The notes beneath the pieces were generated by a model. It was not told where the DNA came from and ran no database searches. It was given only the letters and a program-made list of their open reading frames with translations. Of a stretch of 64,000 nucleotides of DNA, positions 14,227 through 24,064 are shown piece after piece (position 1 is the first letter of the stretch; each line of letters opens with the position of its first letter). Source of the DNA: Rufibacter immobilis (GTDB lineage Bacteria; Bacteroidota; Bacteroidia; Cytophagales; Hymenobacteraceae); contig NZ_RJJE01000007.1 of the NCBI RefSeq assembly GCF_003721565.1, positions 62,001 to 126,000 of the forward strand, in the 5' to 3' direction. Position numbers and translations under genes: made by a program.

Positions 14227-16536
14227 ATGCTAAAAAAAGTTTATAGTCTACTCCTGGTAGGCGTGCTGGGCTTGACTTCCCTGGCCCGCGCCGACGAGGG
14301 CATGTGGTTGCCGCTGCTCATCAAGCGCCTCAACCACGTGGATATGCAGAAACAAGGCCTGCAACTGACCGCCGAGGAAATCTACAACGTGAACAACGCC
14401 AGCCTCAAAGACGCCATCGTGCAGTTCGGGGGCTTCTGCACCGGCGAGTTCATCTCCAAAGAAGGCCTGTTGCTCACCAACCACCACTGCGGGTATGACG
14501 CCATCGCGGCAAACTCCACCCCGCAGGACGATATTCTGAAAAACGGCTGGTGGGCCATGACCCGCGAGCAGGAAAAGAAAAACGAAGGCCTGTTCGTAGA
14601 CATTCTGGTGCGTATGGAAGACGTGACCGGCCAGGTGTTGCAGGGCATTACACCGCAGACCCCAGAGCAGGAGCGGAGCAAATTGGTAGCGGAGCGCTCC
14701 AAATCCCTGGCCGATGCTGCCAAGAACAACGGCCAATACGTGTCTTACGTGCGCGATTTCTTCAACGGCAATGAATTCTACATGTTCGTGTACGAGCGTT
14801 TCTCAGATGTGCGCCTGGTGGGAACTCCGCCGGAGAGCATCGGGAAGTTCGGGGGCGATACCGACAACTGGATGTGGCCGCGCCATACCGGTGATTTCTC
14901 CATGTTCAGGGTGTACATGGCCCCAGACGGAAAACCGGCTACTTATTCTGAGAAGAACGTGCCGTACCGTCCTAAGCACCACCTGCCCATCTCTATGAGC
15001 CCCGTGAAAGAAGGTGATTTCTCCATGGTGTTCGGGTTCCCGGGCCGTACCACCCGTTTCATGACCGGTGCCGGTTTGGGTATGGCCGTGGAGCAATCCA
15101 ATCCTTCGCGCATCAAGCTGCGGGAGCGTCGTCTGGCGCTTATGAAAGAAGCCATGGATGCCTCGCCGGCAGATCGTCTTAAGTTGGCCTCTGAGTACGC
15201 CAGCATCAGCAACTACTACAAATACTTCATCGGGCAGAACGAGGGCATCAAGCGCATGAAAACCCTGGACAAGAAAGCCGCCGAAGAGAAAGCCTTCCAG
15301 GCCTGGGCCGATGCCAACGCCGACCGCAAAGCCCTGTATGGCAACGTGCTGACAGACATCAACGCCTCCTACGCCGGACAGCGCAGCTACAACCTGTCTA
15401 CCATTTACCGCTCTGAGGCTGCTTTGGCCGCCCAGCTCATGGCGCACGCCTACCAGTACACGCCGCTGTACAACTTCCTCAAAGAAGGCAACGCAGATAA
15501 AACTAAGCAGCAGCAATTGCTAAACGGTTACAAAGAAATGAACGCCGAGTTCTACAAGAACTACGTTCCGTCCTCAGACCAGCGCATCTTCGCGGAGCTT
15601 ATGCAGATGTACTACAATGATGTTCCCAAAGCCCAGCACGGCGATATCTTCAAAGACCTGACCAGCAAGCACAAAGGCGATTTCAAGAAATGGGCCGCCG
15701 AGGTGTATAGTAAATCTCTGCTTTCCTCAGAAGCCAAAGCCAACGCGTTCCTGGCTAACCCAAGCCTGAAAGTGCTGGAGAGCGACCCCGCCTTCAAGGT
15801 GATGCGCGCCGTACAGGTAAATTATCAGCAGAACATCCTGCCTAAGATGACCGAGTACAACGCCGCGCTGGCCCGTGCCAACCGTCTGTTTGTGGCCGGT
15901 CTGCGCGAGATGCAGCCTAACCGCGTGTTTTACCCAGACGCCAACTCCACGCTTCGGCTTACCTATGGTACCGTAAAAGACTATGAGCCCCGCGATGGCG
16001 TACAATACAAGTACTACACTACCCTGGCCGGTCTTGCCGAGAAAGAAGACCCCACCAACCCAGAGTTTATTGTGCCCGCCAAGCTGATGGAACTGTACCG
16101 TCAGAAAGACTACGGCCGGTACGGCCAGAACGGCGAGTTGCGCGTGGGCTTCATCACCAACAATGACATCACGGGCGGTAACTCCGGCTCACCGGTGATC
16201 AACGGCCGCGGCGAACTGATTGGCCTCGCCTTCGACGGCAACTGGGAAGCTATGACCGGCGACCTGGTATTTGACCCCGAGTACAAGCGCTGCATCAACG
16301 TAGATATCAAATACGTGCTTTTCGTGATGGACAAATTCGCCGGAGCCGGCCACCTGGTGAACGAGATGACCTTGGTAGACAACGGCAACCCCAACACCCA
16401 ATTCAACCCGTCATTGAATGACGTGAAGATGGACGGCAAGATGGAGATAGAAACCGCTGATTCTGAGATCAAAATCAAGAAGAAAGGCAACGAAACCAAG
16501 ATCAAGAAAGAGACCAAGAAGAAGAAAAACAGCTAA
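14227..16536 (+). CDS. dpp7: S46 family dipeptidyl-peptidase, DPP7-type
   Basis: 769 residues with a signal peptide (MLKKVYSLLLVGVLGL...ARA). S46 enzymes are periplasmic serine dipeptidyl-peptidases that release N-terminal dipeptides. The chymotrypsin-like triad is visible: His in LLLTNHHCGYD (86/87), Asp in the GGDTDNWMWPRHTGDF region and Ser653 in DITGGNSGSPVING. Eighteen residues after the Ser the motif is FDGNWEA; Gly671 there corresponds to Gly in DPP7 and to Arg673 in the acid-specific DPP11, so hydrophobic P1 preference is expected. The C-terminus carries an extra Lys-rich tail (IKIKKKGNETKIKKETKKKK) that I do not associate with the family. A good terminator follows. Confidence 0.93.
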   Translation: MLKKVYSLLLVGVLGLTSLARADEGMWLPLLIKRLNHVDMQKQGLQLTAEEIYNVNNASLKDAIVQFGGFCTGEFISKEGLLLTNHHCGYDAIAANSTPQDDILKNGWWAMTREQEKKNEGLFVDILVRMEDVTGQVLQGITPQTPEQERSKLVAERSKSLADAAKNNGQYVSYVRDFFNGNEFYMFVYERFSDVRLVGTPPESIGKFGGDTDNWMWPRHTGDFSMFRVYMAPDGKPATYSEKNVPYRPKHHLPISMSPVKEGDFSMVFGFPGRTTRFMTGAGLGMAVEQSNPSRIKLRERRLALMKEAMDASPADRLKLASEYASISNYYKYFIGQNEGIKRMKTLDKKAAEEKAFQAWADANADRKALYGNVLTDINASYAGQRSYNLSTIYRSEAALAAQLMAHAYQYTPLYNFLKEGNADKTKQQQLLNGYKEMNAEFYKNYVPSSDQRIFAELMQMYYNDVPKAQHGDIFKDLTSKHKGDFKKWAAEVYSKSLLSSEAKANAFLANPSLKVLESDPAFKVMRAVQVNYQQNILPKMTEYNAALARANRLFVAGLREMQPNRVFYPDANSTLRLTYGTVKDYEPRDGVQYKYYTTLAGLAEKEDPTNPEFIVPAKLMELYRQKDYGRYGQNGELRVGFITNNDITGGNSGSPVINGRGELIGLAFDGNWEAMTGDLVFDPEYKRCINVDIKYVLFVMDKFAGAGHLVNEMTLVDNGNPNTQFNPSLNDVKMDGKMEIETADSEIKIKKKGNETKIKKETKKKKNS

Positions 16537-16538
16537 GC

Positions 16539-16570
16539 CGTTTAGCGCCTCTTTTTCCAAAATAAGCCCC
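16539..16570. repeat. diverged copy of the palindrome family abutting the S46 terminator
   Basis: CGTTTAGCGCCTCTTTTTCC followed by AAAATAAGCCCCAAAACG; the right arm overlaps the left arm of the terminator stem at 16571. Confidence 0.65.
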
Positions 16571-16602
16571 AAAACGCCCGGAGACGCTCCGGGCGTTTTT
16601 TT
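16571..16602 (+). terminator. rho-independent terminator of the S46 peptidase
   Basis: 13-bp stem AAAACGCCCGGAG/CTCCGGGCGTTTT (16571-16583 with 16587-16599), 3-base loop, followed by a run of T to 16602. Confidence 0.88.
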
Positions 16603-16628
16603 GTGCCCATCATTTTCCGTACTAAGTA

Positions 16629-16668
16629 GCGTTTAGGGGCTCTTTTTCCAAAAAGAGCCCCTAAACGC
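16629..16668. repeat. perfect palindrome, CGTTTAGGGG family (19-bp stem)
   Basis: GCGTTTAGGGGCTCTTTTT, CC, then the exact complement. The inner TGT/ACA of other copies is TCT/AGA here on both arms, a compensated change. Confidence 0.92.
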
Positions 16669-16740
16669 AAAGAGGTTTTTTTACAGGAGGCAGGGTTTTT
16701 GAATCTAAACTAATAGTAGAGACGCTTGCTTAGTTTTGTC

Positions 16741-16770
16741 GCATTTTCAGAAAAAGAGCCCCTAAACGCA
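16741..16770. repeat. half copy of the palindrome family
   Basis: TCAGAAAAAGAGCCCCTAAA plus CGCA: a right arm preceded by a T-run but no left arm. It shares the AGA variant of the neighbouring perfect copy. Confidence 0.6.
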
Positions 16771-17481
16771 CTTAACCCACCCCTACCCCTCCCAGGAGGG
16801 GAGTCCCGCCACCAAGGAGCAACACGCAGTTCCGTTAAGTAGTCTTCATCTTTCTGCCACGTCCTCAGGATGCTGGAGGCATGGCAGCTTCTGGCTGTAG
16901 GCTTGCCTGCGGGAGCGGGCAACGCAGGGGCAATATGCCCCGAGGCGCTTAGCGGGAGCACGCTTGGACCTTAAAACCAGCAAAAGCCCACGCTCCCTAT
17001 GGAACAGAGGACGCCTGCCCGGTGGTACAAAGATGAAGAAAAGACTGTCTGAGCGTCAGCGAGTTTCTTTTCTTCTTGATTCTTTTGGTTACTTTTCTCA
17101 TCAAGGAGAAAAGTGACAGACGTGGGCAGAGCGTATCAGCCGCCAAGAGTTTAGTAAAAAGGAAGTAAAGAGTAAAGACGGATAGCTAACCGGGGCGGCA
17201 GTCCTGGTTGTCGGTGAGAACACCAACAACGGCGAATAAATGACAAGAGGTTCGGCAGGAACAGAAATAGGCAGTAATATCACTAAGAAGTTATCCAAAG
17301 CAGGAAAGACCGGTAGGTGTAAACATCCCCCTACCTCCTTCAAAGGGGGACTCTGCGCGGGGTGGCGAATTTGGTAAAATTCCATCATCCTCCACCCACG
17401 CCTGAAATTCCCATAAAATCCACAATATCAGCTACTACTTGAAGATCATTTTCCCGTAGTAAAAGCATCGGCCAATCCCCT

Positions 17482-18324
17482 TTGCCTATGCAGCATCTTC
17501 TACGCGTTAGTCTGCTTTTCCTGTTTCTATGCAACTCCTTCAAGAGCCATGGGCAAATCAACAATACCGCCGTGGGCGCCAGGGCCGTGAGCTTGGGCGG
17601 GGCGGCCGTTACGTTGCTAGATGTCTGGGCCCTGAGCAATAATCCGGCGGGCATCGCAGCCCTGAAACAGCTGGAATTGGGTGCCTACGCCCACAACCGC
17701 TTCTCCCTGAAAGAACTCACCACGGTAGGACTATTGGCGGTGTACCCCACACAAAAATATGGAACCGTGGGCGTGGACCTGCAGCGTTTCGGAGGGGAAT
17801 TGTATAATGAGCAGCGGCTGGGCCTGGGGTTGGCGCACCAGCTAGGCGTGGTGCGACTGGGCCTGAAAGCTGATCTCTTGCAGGTGCGGGTAAAGGAGTG
17901 GGGCAGCCGGAAAGTGGTGGCGCTAAGTGTGGGCGTGCAGTCTGAGCTGGTGCCGGGCCTCACGTTCGGGGCGCATATTTTCAACCTGAACCAGGCCAAA
18001 CTGGCCCAGTTTGAGGACGAGCGCGTGCCCACGGTCATGAAAATAGGCCTGGGCTTTCAGGCGGCCGCCAAGGTGTTGCTGGTAGTGGAGGCCGAAAAAG
18101 AACTGGAGTACCCGGTGGCCGTGAAGGGCGGAATTGAGTACCGGGTGCTGCCGTCGTTGGGGTTACGCACCGGCTTTAACTCCGGCACCAGGGCGGGCAC
18201 GGCGGGGGTAGACGTCAAATTCAGGCAGTTTCAGGTGGCGTACGCGGTGGGAACGCAGCATCAGTTGGGCCTCAGCAACTACCTGAGCGTGGGCTATACG
18301 CTGCAAAAAGCCTCCCAGCCATGA
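17482..18324 (+). CDS. PorV-like outer-membrane beta-barrel protein
   Basis: 280 residues with signal peptide (LLRVSLLFLFLCNSFKSHGQ). The mature N-terminus NNTAVGARAVSLGGAAVTLL then NNPAGIAAL is the pattern of PorV/FadL-like Bacteroidota outer-membrane proteins (G-A-R-x-x-x-L-G-G-A...N-P-A-G). The rest is alternating amphipathic strands. PorV acts in type IX secretion as a shuttle; this smaller paralogue may be PorQ/PorV-like but I cannot assign it to secretion. Its stop overlaps the ATG of the next gene by 4 bases (ATGA), indicating translational coupling and a joint role. Confidence 0.7.
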   Translation: MPMQHLLRVSLLFLFLCNSFKSHGQINNTAVGARAVSLGGAAVTLLDVWALSNNPAGIAALKQLELGAYAHNRFSLKELTTVGLLAVYPTQKYGTVGVDLQRFGGELYNEQRLGLGLAHQLGVVRLGLKADLLQVRVKEWGSRKVVALSVGVQSELVPGLTFGAHIFNLNQAKLAQFEDERVPTVMKIGLGFQAAAKVLLVVEAEKELEYPVAVKGGIEYRVLPSLGLRTGFNSGTRAGTAGVDVKFRQFQVAYAVGTQHQLGLSNYLSVGYTLQKASQP

Positions 18325-20405
18325 AGGTGCGTTTCGGGCTCGTTTTTCTGATTTTGGGCCTAAACCAGCTGGCGCTCAAAGCGCAGGAGGTGCCCCGCCC
18401 GCCGGTAGACGTGGAGCTGCTGGTGCAGGAACTCTTCGCCCAGCAGACCGATGAGAACACCGTGGCCTACGAAGACCTCTATGAGACCCTGCTCCAGTAC
18501 TACCGCCAACCCCTGGACCTGAACCGCGCCTCCCGCGAGGAACTCCGCGGTCTCTGGCTGCTCTCTGAAGGCCAGATCTCGGCCCTGCTCCAACACATTC
18601 AGGACAATGGCCGCCTGCTGAGCTTGTATGAGTTGCAGGCCATTCAGGGGTTTGATTTGCTCACCATCCGGCGGCTGCTCCCGTTTGTGACGGTGCAGGC
18701 GCTGGGGCAGGCGGGACAGCGGCCCTGGCGGGAACGTTTCAGAAACGCTGATAACCACTCACTGCTGCTCCGCTATGACCGTACCGTGCAGGAGCGCCGC
18801 GGCTACACGCCTCCCGAGGGCCGCTCCACCACCCGCTACGCCGGCTCCCCAGATAAATACCTGCTACGGTACCGCCTCAGCCACCCGCGCGATTTCAGCT
18901 TTGGCGTCACCGCCGAAAAGGACGCGGGGGAGGAGTTCACGTGGAACCCCGGCCAGCGCCAGTACGGGTTCGATTTCCTGTCGGGGCACGCGCAGTTGTA
19001 CAACCGAGGCAGCTTCAAAACCATCGCGCTGGGCGATTACCAGTTGCAGTTCGGGCAGGGGCTGTTGCTGTCCAGTGGCTTGAGCGTGGGCAAAGGAAGC
19101 GAAACTATTACCACCGTTCGGCGCAGCCAGCTGGGTATTAGGCCGCACACGTCTACGCTGGAAACCAATTTCTTCAGAGGGGCCGCGACCACGCACCGCT
19201 GGCGAAGACTGGAAACCACGCTCTTTTACTCCAACAGAAGGGTAGATGCCTCAATGGGAGGGGCGCTGGCCGAAGACACCACGCTGTTTCTGCTGGGAGG
19301 GCTGCAAACCTCGGGCCTGCACCGTACGCCCACGGAGTTGGCTAACCGGCAGCGGGCGCGGGAACAGGTCTTGGGCGGTAACGTGAGCTACCGCAATCCG
19401 CAGCAGACTTTCAGTGTGGGAATAACGGCTTTGCATACCTGGTACAGCCTGGCCCTGCAACAGCACCCCGAGCCGTACAATCTGTTCACCTTCAGCGGAA
19501 GCCGGAACACGGCGGTGGGCGTACACTACAGTTATCTTTGGCAGAACCTGAATTTCTTCGGGGAAACGGCGCGGTCCGGGAACGGCGGCCTTGGTACGGT
19601 GAACGGGGTGTTGGTGAGTCTGTCAGAGAAGGTGGAGGTGGCCATGCTGTACCGCTACTACGCCCGCGATTTTCAGACGCTCTACGGAGCCGCCTTCGGT
19701 GAAAGCAGCCGGAACCAGAATGAAAGCGGCCTGTACACGGGCCTTAAGCTAAAATTGAGCAACCGCTGGCAACTCACCGGCTACTATGATCGCTTCTCGT
19801 TTCCGTGGCTCCGGTACCGGGTAGACGCTCCTTCTACCGGCGAGGAGTACCTGCTGCGGCTTCAGTTTATGCCCTCCAAAACCACGCTGCTTTACGGCCA
19901 GTACCAGTATGAGCACAAAGCCCGCAATGAACGCATAGCCGAGGAGGCTCTGCAACAGGTAACCGACACACACGCGCACCGCTACTTACTGCTGCTGGAT
20001 GTAAGTCCGTTGCCTACAGTACGGTTGCGGTCACGGGTGCAGGCCAGTCAGTTCAGGCAAACGGGGCCTCGCAGCACAGGCTATTTCACATCACAAGACG
20101 TAAGTTGGGAGTACCGGTACACCCGCCTCAGTGCCCGCTACGCCCTCTTTGACACCGATGACTATGATACCCGCTTGTACGTGCCGGAGCAGGATGTCCT
20201 GTATGCTTTCTCTATTCCGGTTTTTACCGGCCGGGGTACCCACCTGTATCTGTTACTGCAACAGCGGCTCACCCGGCAACTGGACTTCTGGCTGAAACTG
20301 AGCCACACCCACTACCGCGGGCAGCAAACTGTGAGCTCTGGTCTAGAGCAGATTGAAGGCCCCCGGCTTACCGAGGTGCGGGCGCAGGCGCGGTACCGGT
20401 TTTAA
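18321..20405 (+). CDS. helix-hairpin-helix / outer-membrane beta-barrel fusion protein
   Basis: 694 residues. Signal peptide (VRFGLVFLILGLNQLALKAQ). Residues about 25-135 are helical with two helix-hairpin-helix-like blocks: PLDLNRASREELRGLWLLSE then QISALLQHIQDNGRLLSLYE and LQAIQGFDLLTIRRLLPFV, the ComEA-type DNA-binding pattern. From about 150 to the end there are regular amphipathic strands with aromatic girdles, ending in VRAQARYRF, an F-terminated BAM-type signal, so the C-terminal 540 residues should be an outer-membrane barrel. Coupled to the PorV-like gene. Known in Bacteroidota only as HHH-domain protein; a link to DNA or to another helical ligand in the periplasm is inference. Confidence 0.75.
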   Translation: MKVRFGLVFLILGLNQLALKAQEVPRPPVDVELLVQELFAQQTDENTVAYEDLYETLLQYYRQPLDLNRASREELRGLWLLSEGQISALLQHIQDNGRLLSLYELQAIQGFDLLTIRRLLPFVTVQALGQAGQRPWRERFRNADNHSLLLRYDRTVQERRGYTPPEGRSTTRYAGSPDKYLLRYRLSHPRDFSFGVTAEKDAGEEFTWNPGQRQYGFDFLSGHAQLYNRGSFKTIALGDYQLQFGQGLLLSSGLSVGKGSETITTVRRSQLGIRPHTSTLETNFFRGAATTHRWRRLETTLFYSNRRVDASMGGALAEDTTLFLLGGLQTSGLHRTPTELANRQRAREQVLGGNVSYRNPQQTFSVGITALHTWYSLALQQHPEPYNLFTFSGSRNTAVGVHYSYLWQNLNFFGETARSGNGGLGTVNGVLVSLSEKVEVAMLYRYYARDFQTLYGAAFGESSRNQNESGLYTGLKLKLSNRWQLTGYYDRFSFPWLRYRVDAPSTGEEYLLRLQFMPSKTTLLYGQYQYEHKARNERIAEEALQQVTDTHAHRYLLLLDVSPLPTVRLRSRVQASQFRQTGPRSTGYFTSQDVSWEYRYTRLSARYALFDTDDYDTRLYVPEQDVLYAFSIPVFTGRGTHLYLLLQQRLTRQLDFWLKLSHTHYRGQQTVSSGLEQIEGPRLTEVRAQARYRF

Positions 20406-20414
20406 GCAGATTCC

Positions 20415-20435
20415 GGAAAAACGGCCGCTAAACGC
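20415..20435. repeat. half copy of the palindrome family
   Basis: GGAAAAACGGCCGCTAAACG begins 9 bases after the HHH-barrel stop, oriented like the half copies at 10021 and 11074, but no full hairpin follows. Confidence 0.6.
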
Positions 20436-20531
20436 AACGCCTTCTATAGAGAACAGACAGAAGGCAGGAGCCAGGAGTAAGACCCTAAAAAGGATGTGCT
20501 GGAGCTATTCTGAGTTGCGGGCAAATTGCAG

Positions 20532-22115
20532 TTACTGCACTTGCTGCGCGGGATATTCAGCCGTCATCTGTTTTTTGGGGAAAGGCAGCGGGTCTATTTG
20601 GTAAAGGAAGAAAGCGAACTGCGTGATGGTATTCCCCCTGAATTGGGCAATAAACGTAGCTGGGGAGAAAGCCCACGTGTACGGCAGCTCAGACCGGCAG
20701 ATGAGGATGACGGGAGCATTCTTCTGTTGCGCGAGCGCCATGGCCCAATCCAATAAGACGTACGGCCGGAGGTCGTTGACTTCATTGGGGTCAAGGGTAT
20801 AGAAGCTCTTCAGGTTTCCGGTAGGAAGATTATAGACAGGCTTGCCAAGGTAGGCTGTGATATTGGAGGTGGCTACTCCTTCATCGGTGGCGAAGACGTA
20901 ATTGGATGGCAGCGTTTTTAGAAACTGCGTAGTCTGCTTACCGGCATAAAAGGGTTTCTGCCAATCTGTAGCCAGGGCATAGGCACCGGCTACAACTTGT
21001 AGAACGGCAAAAACAGTCAGGCAGAAAGAGAGCGCTGCACTAGGCCAGGTAGGAGCAGGCTTAAGCCGTTGAGCAGGGGAGCTGCCTTGGTCATAATAGC
21101 TTTTAAGCCACAGAAAGGCCAAAGTATACAAGAAGAAATGGGCATGGTGCCTCAGGCTGCCTTCGTATTTGAGGGCAAAGAAAACAAATAAGGCCGCAAA
21201 CAGCAGAAAGAGAGGAAACAGCAACCGCTTTGTTCGATAGAATACCACCAGCAGAAAAGTCAGCAGTACGGCAGACAAAGGAATCTCCAGGCTGATCCTG
21301 AGAAGGGAAGTGTTCCAAAAAGTGGTGATAAAGTTAGGAACGGGTACAAATGCCTGCCACACGCGGGCCGCCGATTGGTAAAAGTAGTAGGGGTGGAAAT
21401 ATGTGAGCAACGACGCATTGGTTTCATTGGGGCGTACCATGCTCCAGAGAGAGAAAAGGCATCCGGCGGCCCAGAAGAGGATACCCACACCTTTCTTCAG
21501 ATGAGAAATCTGCGCCCAATGGGGTGTTTGTTTCCATAGCTTGAAGGCTTCAGAGAAAAGCAGTAATCCCAATATCCCGGCCATCAGGAAACCAAACAAG
21601 TTGGTTTGAGCTAATAGTACCAAAAGAAGCAGGTAGAGGTACCAGTGCGTGAACCGTTTGGGGTAAAAAGTACAGACCAGAAACAAAGTGAACAGCTCTA
21701 TGGCGTAGAGCCTGCTGATGAGGCCGTACTCAAACAAGCCGTAGTACCCAAAGCAAAACAATATTCTGAAAAGGCGGGAGAAAGGGGCGTGGCGCAGGAA
21801 CACGTATACAAACCCTACCGCGAAGGCTGCCTGGGTTATTTTCAGAGCCTGTAGGTTAGTGGTAAATTTGGTGATAACAAAAAGCAGGCTGTACCAGAGG
21901 TTGGGGTGCCCCTCAAACCGCTTGTTGTGCAACAGCTCCGCATAGGAATTGCTGTAGAGGGCCAGGAGCCAGGGCTCGGTCTCATCAAACCACAACTCAT
22001 GGAAGCCCATGAGCCAAGCCAGCAGCATGGCATACAGGAGCGTGAAAAACAGTGCGAAGGAGCTGTCGCGGGAGAGAGAATGCAAGAGTGGGTTAGGCTG
22101 TTTTAGAATGCTCAT
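20532..22115 (-). CDS. GT-C-like polytopic membrane protein, putative lipid-linked sugar transferase
   Basis: 527 residues with about ten membrane segments. Near the N-terminus, after the first segment, is [20 protein letters not shown], an acidic loop at the position of the D-E catalytic motif of GT-C glycosyltransferases (PMT/ArnT type), followed by [13 protein letters not shown] soluble stretch near the C-terminus ([20 protein letters not shown]) would be periplasmic. Substrate unknown; GT-C enzymes use polyprenyl-phosphate sugars. Its start overlaps the end of the upstream flavoprotein by 23 bases, so the two form a minus-strand operon divergent from the FdtA-like operon. Confidence 0.65.
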   Translation of the reverse strand: MSILKQPNPLLHSLSRDSSFALFFTLLYAMLLAWLMGFHELWFDETEPWLLALYSNSYAELLHNKRFEGHPNLWYSLLFVITKFTTNLQALKITQAAFAVGFVYVFLRHAPFSRLFRILFCFGYYGLFEYGLISRLYAIELFTLFLVCTFYPKRFTHWYLYLLLLVLLAQTNLFGFLMAGILGLLLFSEAFKLWKQTPHWAQISHLKKGVGILFWAAGCLFSLWSMVRPNETNASLLTYFHPYYFYQSAARVWQAFVPVPNFITTFWNTSLLRISLEIPLSAVLLTFLLVVFYRTKRLLFPLFLLFAALFVFFALKYEGSLRHHAHFFLYTLAFLWLKSYYDQGSSPAQRLKPAPTWPSAALSFCLTVFAVLQVVAGAYALATDWQKPFYAGKQTTQFLKTLPSNYVFATDEGVATSNITAYLGKPVYNLPTGNLKSFYTLDPNEVNDLRPYVLLDWAMALAQQKNAPVILICRSELPYTWAFSPATFIAQFRGNTITQFAFFLYQIDPLPFPKKQMTAEYPAQQVQ

Positions 22116-23670
22116 GGTATTCCTGTTCGGTGTTTACCTCCCAAAGATTGCTCTTGTCTGTGCGGCCTTGGGCAATATTCTCCACGGCCAGCATAGCGGT
22201 GAGCATGGAGTGGTCTTGGTTGTTGTATTTGTGCATGCCGTTACGGCCCACCAGAAACAGGTTCTCAATACCGTCTAGGTACGCCTGTACCTTGGGGAAC
22301 TGGGCGTAAGAGCCAAAGTAAGCCGGATACGCTTTGGGCATTTTCACCACAGTGCCGTCTATGACTTGATCGGCGGAGATAATGCCCAGCTTTTGCAGTT
22401 CTTGCGTGGCCAGCTGCTGCAAATCAGCTTCCGGCATATGCCAGAGTTCATCGTCTTCCTGGCAGAAATATTCCACCCCCAGCCATACTTTGTCAGGATC
22501 AGAGACTAGATAAGGACTCCAGTTGTTGAAGAGCTGCAGGCGGCCGGCCAGCACATCGGGCTCCTGAATATAGATCCAGTTGTCCTGAATAGACTCGTTG
22601 TCTTCAGCGGGAATGGCCAACTTATGCAGCAGCAGGCCCACCGAGATGAAATTGCGGTAAGGGAGGTGCTCGGCAATTTCACGCACTTCTGGCGGTACCA
22701 CCTCGCCCAGCGCCCGCACCAGCTCACGGATGGGCATGGTGGAGATTACATACTCCGGTTGTACCAGGTAAGTGGCGCCCGTGGCTGTATGCTCAATAGT
22801 AGCGGAAACAATCTTGTTGCCGCTCAACTCCAGTTGTACCACCCTCTGCTGCAGATGTACTTCGCCACCCTGGGTTCTGACTTTTTGGGTGACTACTTCC
22901 CATAAATGCCCCGGGCCCAGTTTAGGGTAGAGGAACTGCTCAATGAGGGAGGTTTCCACATCCTTCTGCCTAAAATCCGCCGAGGGCGAGAAGAACTGCT
23001 GGCGCAGAAAGTGTTTGATGGCTTGGGTGATGGACAACGCTTTGATGCGTTGGGCACCCCATTCGGCGCTGATCTGCTGGCAGGGCACTCCCCACACTTT
23101 CTCCGTGTAGGCTTTGAAGAAGGTGCGGTACAGATGTTCGCCAAAGCGATTGATGAAAAACTCCTCCAGGTTCTTCTCCTGTTTGATGGGCTTTACTACT
23201 TGCTTCAGGTAACTGAGTACTGCTTTAATAGACCATCCCAAACCCAGTTGGGAAAGCGTACCTACCGTGAAAGACAGCGGGTAGGCAAAAAATTTCCTGC
23301 GGAAGAAGATGCGTGATTTGCGTTGGCGCAGCAGCATGACATCATCTGAGTTTCCGGTGGCGGCGGTAACGGTGGGGACAGGGCGGTTCTTCCCTTGGTA
23401 GGCTAAGTTCCCTAAAGTCTGGCCTGCCTCCAGTTGCAGCGGCAGAATGGAAAGCCACCACTCCATGACCCGGTCCGATTTGGAGAAGAAACGGTGTCCG
23501 CCAATGTCCATACGGTTGCCTTTGTAGTTGATGGTGGCAGAGATGCCGCCAATCCGGTCAGTGGCCTCCACCACGTACGGATGCACCTGGGTTTGCTGCA
23601 GAAATTCAAAGGCGGCCGTCAAACCAGCTGGGCCAGCTCCTATAATGAGAGCTGTAGAGGGAGAAGACAT
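22093..23670 (-). CDS. FAD-dependent oxidoreductase, UDP-galactopyranose-mutase/protoporphyrinogen-oxidase-like
   Basis: 525 residues. N-terminal dinucleotide motif ([18 protein letters not shown]), then the GG doublet of the amine-oxidase/UGM superfamily ([20 protein letters not shown] and [11 protein letters not shown]) and a C-terminal FAD block ([20 protein letters not shown]). The internal [20 protein letters not shown] is typical of the PRK07208-like branch, which often travels with envelope-sugar genes. Reaction unknown; candidates are sugar-ring or lipid-carrier redox chemistry. Followed with a 23-base overlap by the GT-C-like membrane protein. Confidence 0.78.
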   Translation of the reverse strand: MSSPSTALIIGAGPAGLTAAFEFLQQTQVHPYVVEATDRIGGISATINYKGNRMDIGGHRFFSKSDRVMEWWLSILPLQLEAGQTLGNLAYQGKNRPVPTVTAATGNSDDVMLLRQRKSRIFFRRKFFAYPLSFTVGTLSQLGLGWSIKAVLSYLKQVVKPIKQEKNLEEFFINRFGEHLYRTFFKAYTEKVWGVPCQQISAEWGAQRIKALSITQAIKHFLRQQFFSPSADFRQKDVETSLIEQFLYPKLGPGHLWEVVTQKVRTQGGEVHLQQRVVQLELSGNKIVSATIEHTATGATYLVQPEYVISTMPIRELVRALGEVVPPEVREIAEHLPYRNFISVGLLLHKLAIPAEDNESIQDNWIYIQEPDVLAGRLQLFNNWSPYLVSDPDKVWLGVEYFCQEDDELWHMPEADLQQLATQELQKLGIISADQVIDGTVVKMPKAYPAYFGSYAQFPKVQAYLDGIENLFLVGRNGMHKYNNQDHSMLTAMLAVENIAQGRTDKSNLWEVNTEQEYHEHSKTA

Positions 23671-24064
23671 AGAGGTAAGTAAAGTCGTAGTTCAAAGATA
23701 ACAGTAGATTGTGAGATTATTAATCTTCCGCACAGCAAGTGGCTTACCACAGCACCAGTGACGGAGAACGAGAGGCTAGCGGTGTGTAAAGGCGTTTAGC
23801 GGCTCATTTTCCAGAATTGGCCCTAAACTGGGGAAAGACCCCCTAAACGCCTTTGAGACCGCGGAAGAAACGTGTTGCTTTGCCGTAATGGGAGCGGCCG
23901 GTAACAGCAGAGTAGAATATTGCGTGGGTGCGGGATTTAGATTCGACTTTTACCGATTTCAGGGCCCGATGTTTTTTGGTACCTTGCTTACCCTTAAGAT
24001 TGGTAGATGGTTGGGCTATGTTTTGGGAAGGGAAGTCGCTTTGGCTGGAGAAATAAGATGCAAC
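23671..24064. other. divergent intergenic region with a compound palindrome
   Basis: About 390 bases between the flavoprotein start and my chosen start for the ketoisomerase. It contains the compound repeat at 23788-23854 and must carry promoters for both divergent operons. The plus-strand frame of the ketoisomerase stays open back to 23888, but the upstream part does not look like the family. Confidence 0.5.
23788..23854. repeat. compound, partly degraded palindrome of the CGTTTAGGGG family
   Basis: Outer arms AAAGGCGTTTAG (23788-23799) and CTAAACGCCTTT (23843-23854) pair over 12 bases. Inside are a half-degraded right arm (GAATTGGCCCTAAACTG) and a second one (GAAAGACCCCCTAAACG), as if two copies had recombined. 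Confidence 0.7.

Larger units (their letters stand above)
16537..17481. other. 945-base gene-free, repeat-rich region
   Basis: It holds a terminator, one perfect and two partial palindromes of the CGTTTAGGGG family and two related C-run/G-run inverted elements (16786-16801, CCCCTCC-CA-GGAGGGG; and about 17326-17345, TCCCC...AAAGGGGGA). Between them is a stretch with TTTCTTTTCTTCTTGATTC and CTTTTCTCATCAAGGAGAAA (a 7-8 base inverted match). Short frames here read as repeat translations (low complexity, no family motif), so I call no gene. Confidence 0.6.

Noticed and set aside
14803-15516. 237-codon minus-strand frame opposite the S46 peptidase
   Set aside because: Shadow of a highly biased GC-rich gene; no motif.
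16710-17388. two short minus-strand frames in the gene-free region
   Set aside because: They read through palindromes and C-run/G-run elements and look like repeat translations.
23888-24064. N-terminal extension of the FdtA-like protein by 59 residues
   Set aside because: The family is about 135 residues long and begins near the GTG at 24065; the extension has no family match. A longer start cannot be fully excluded.
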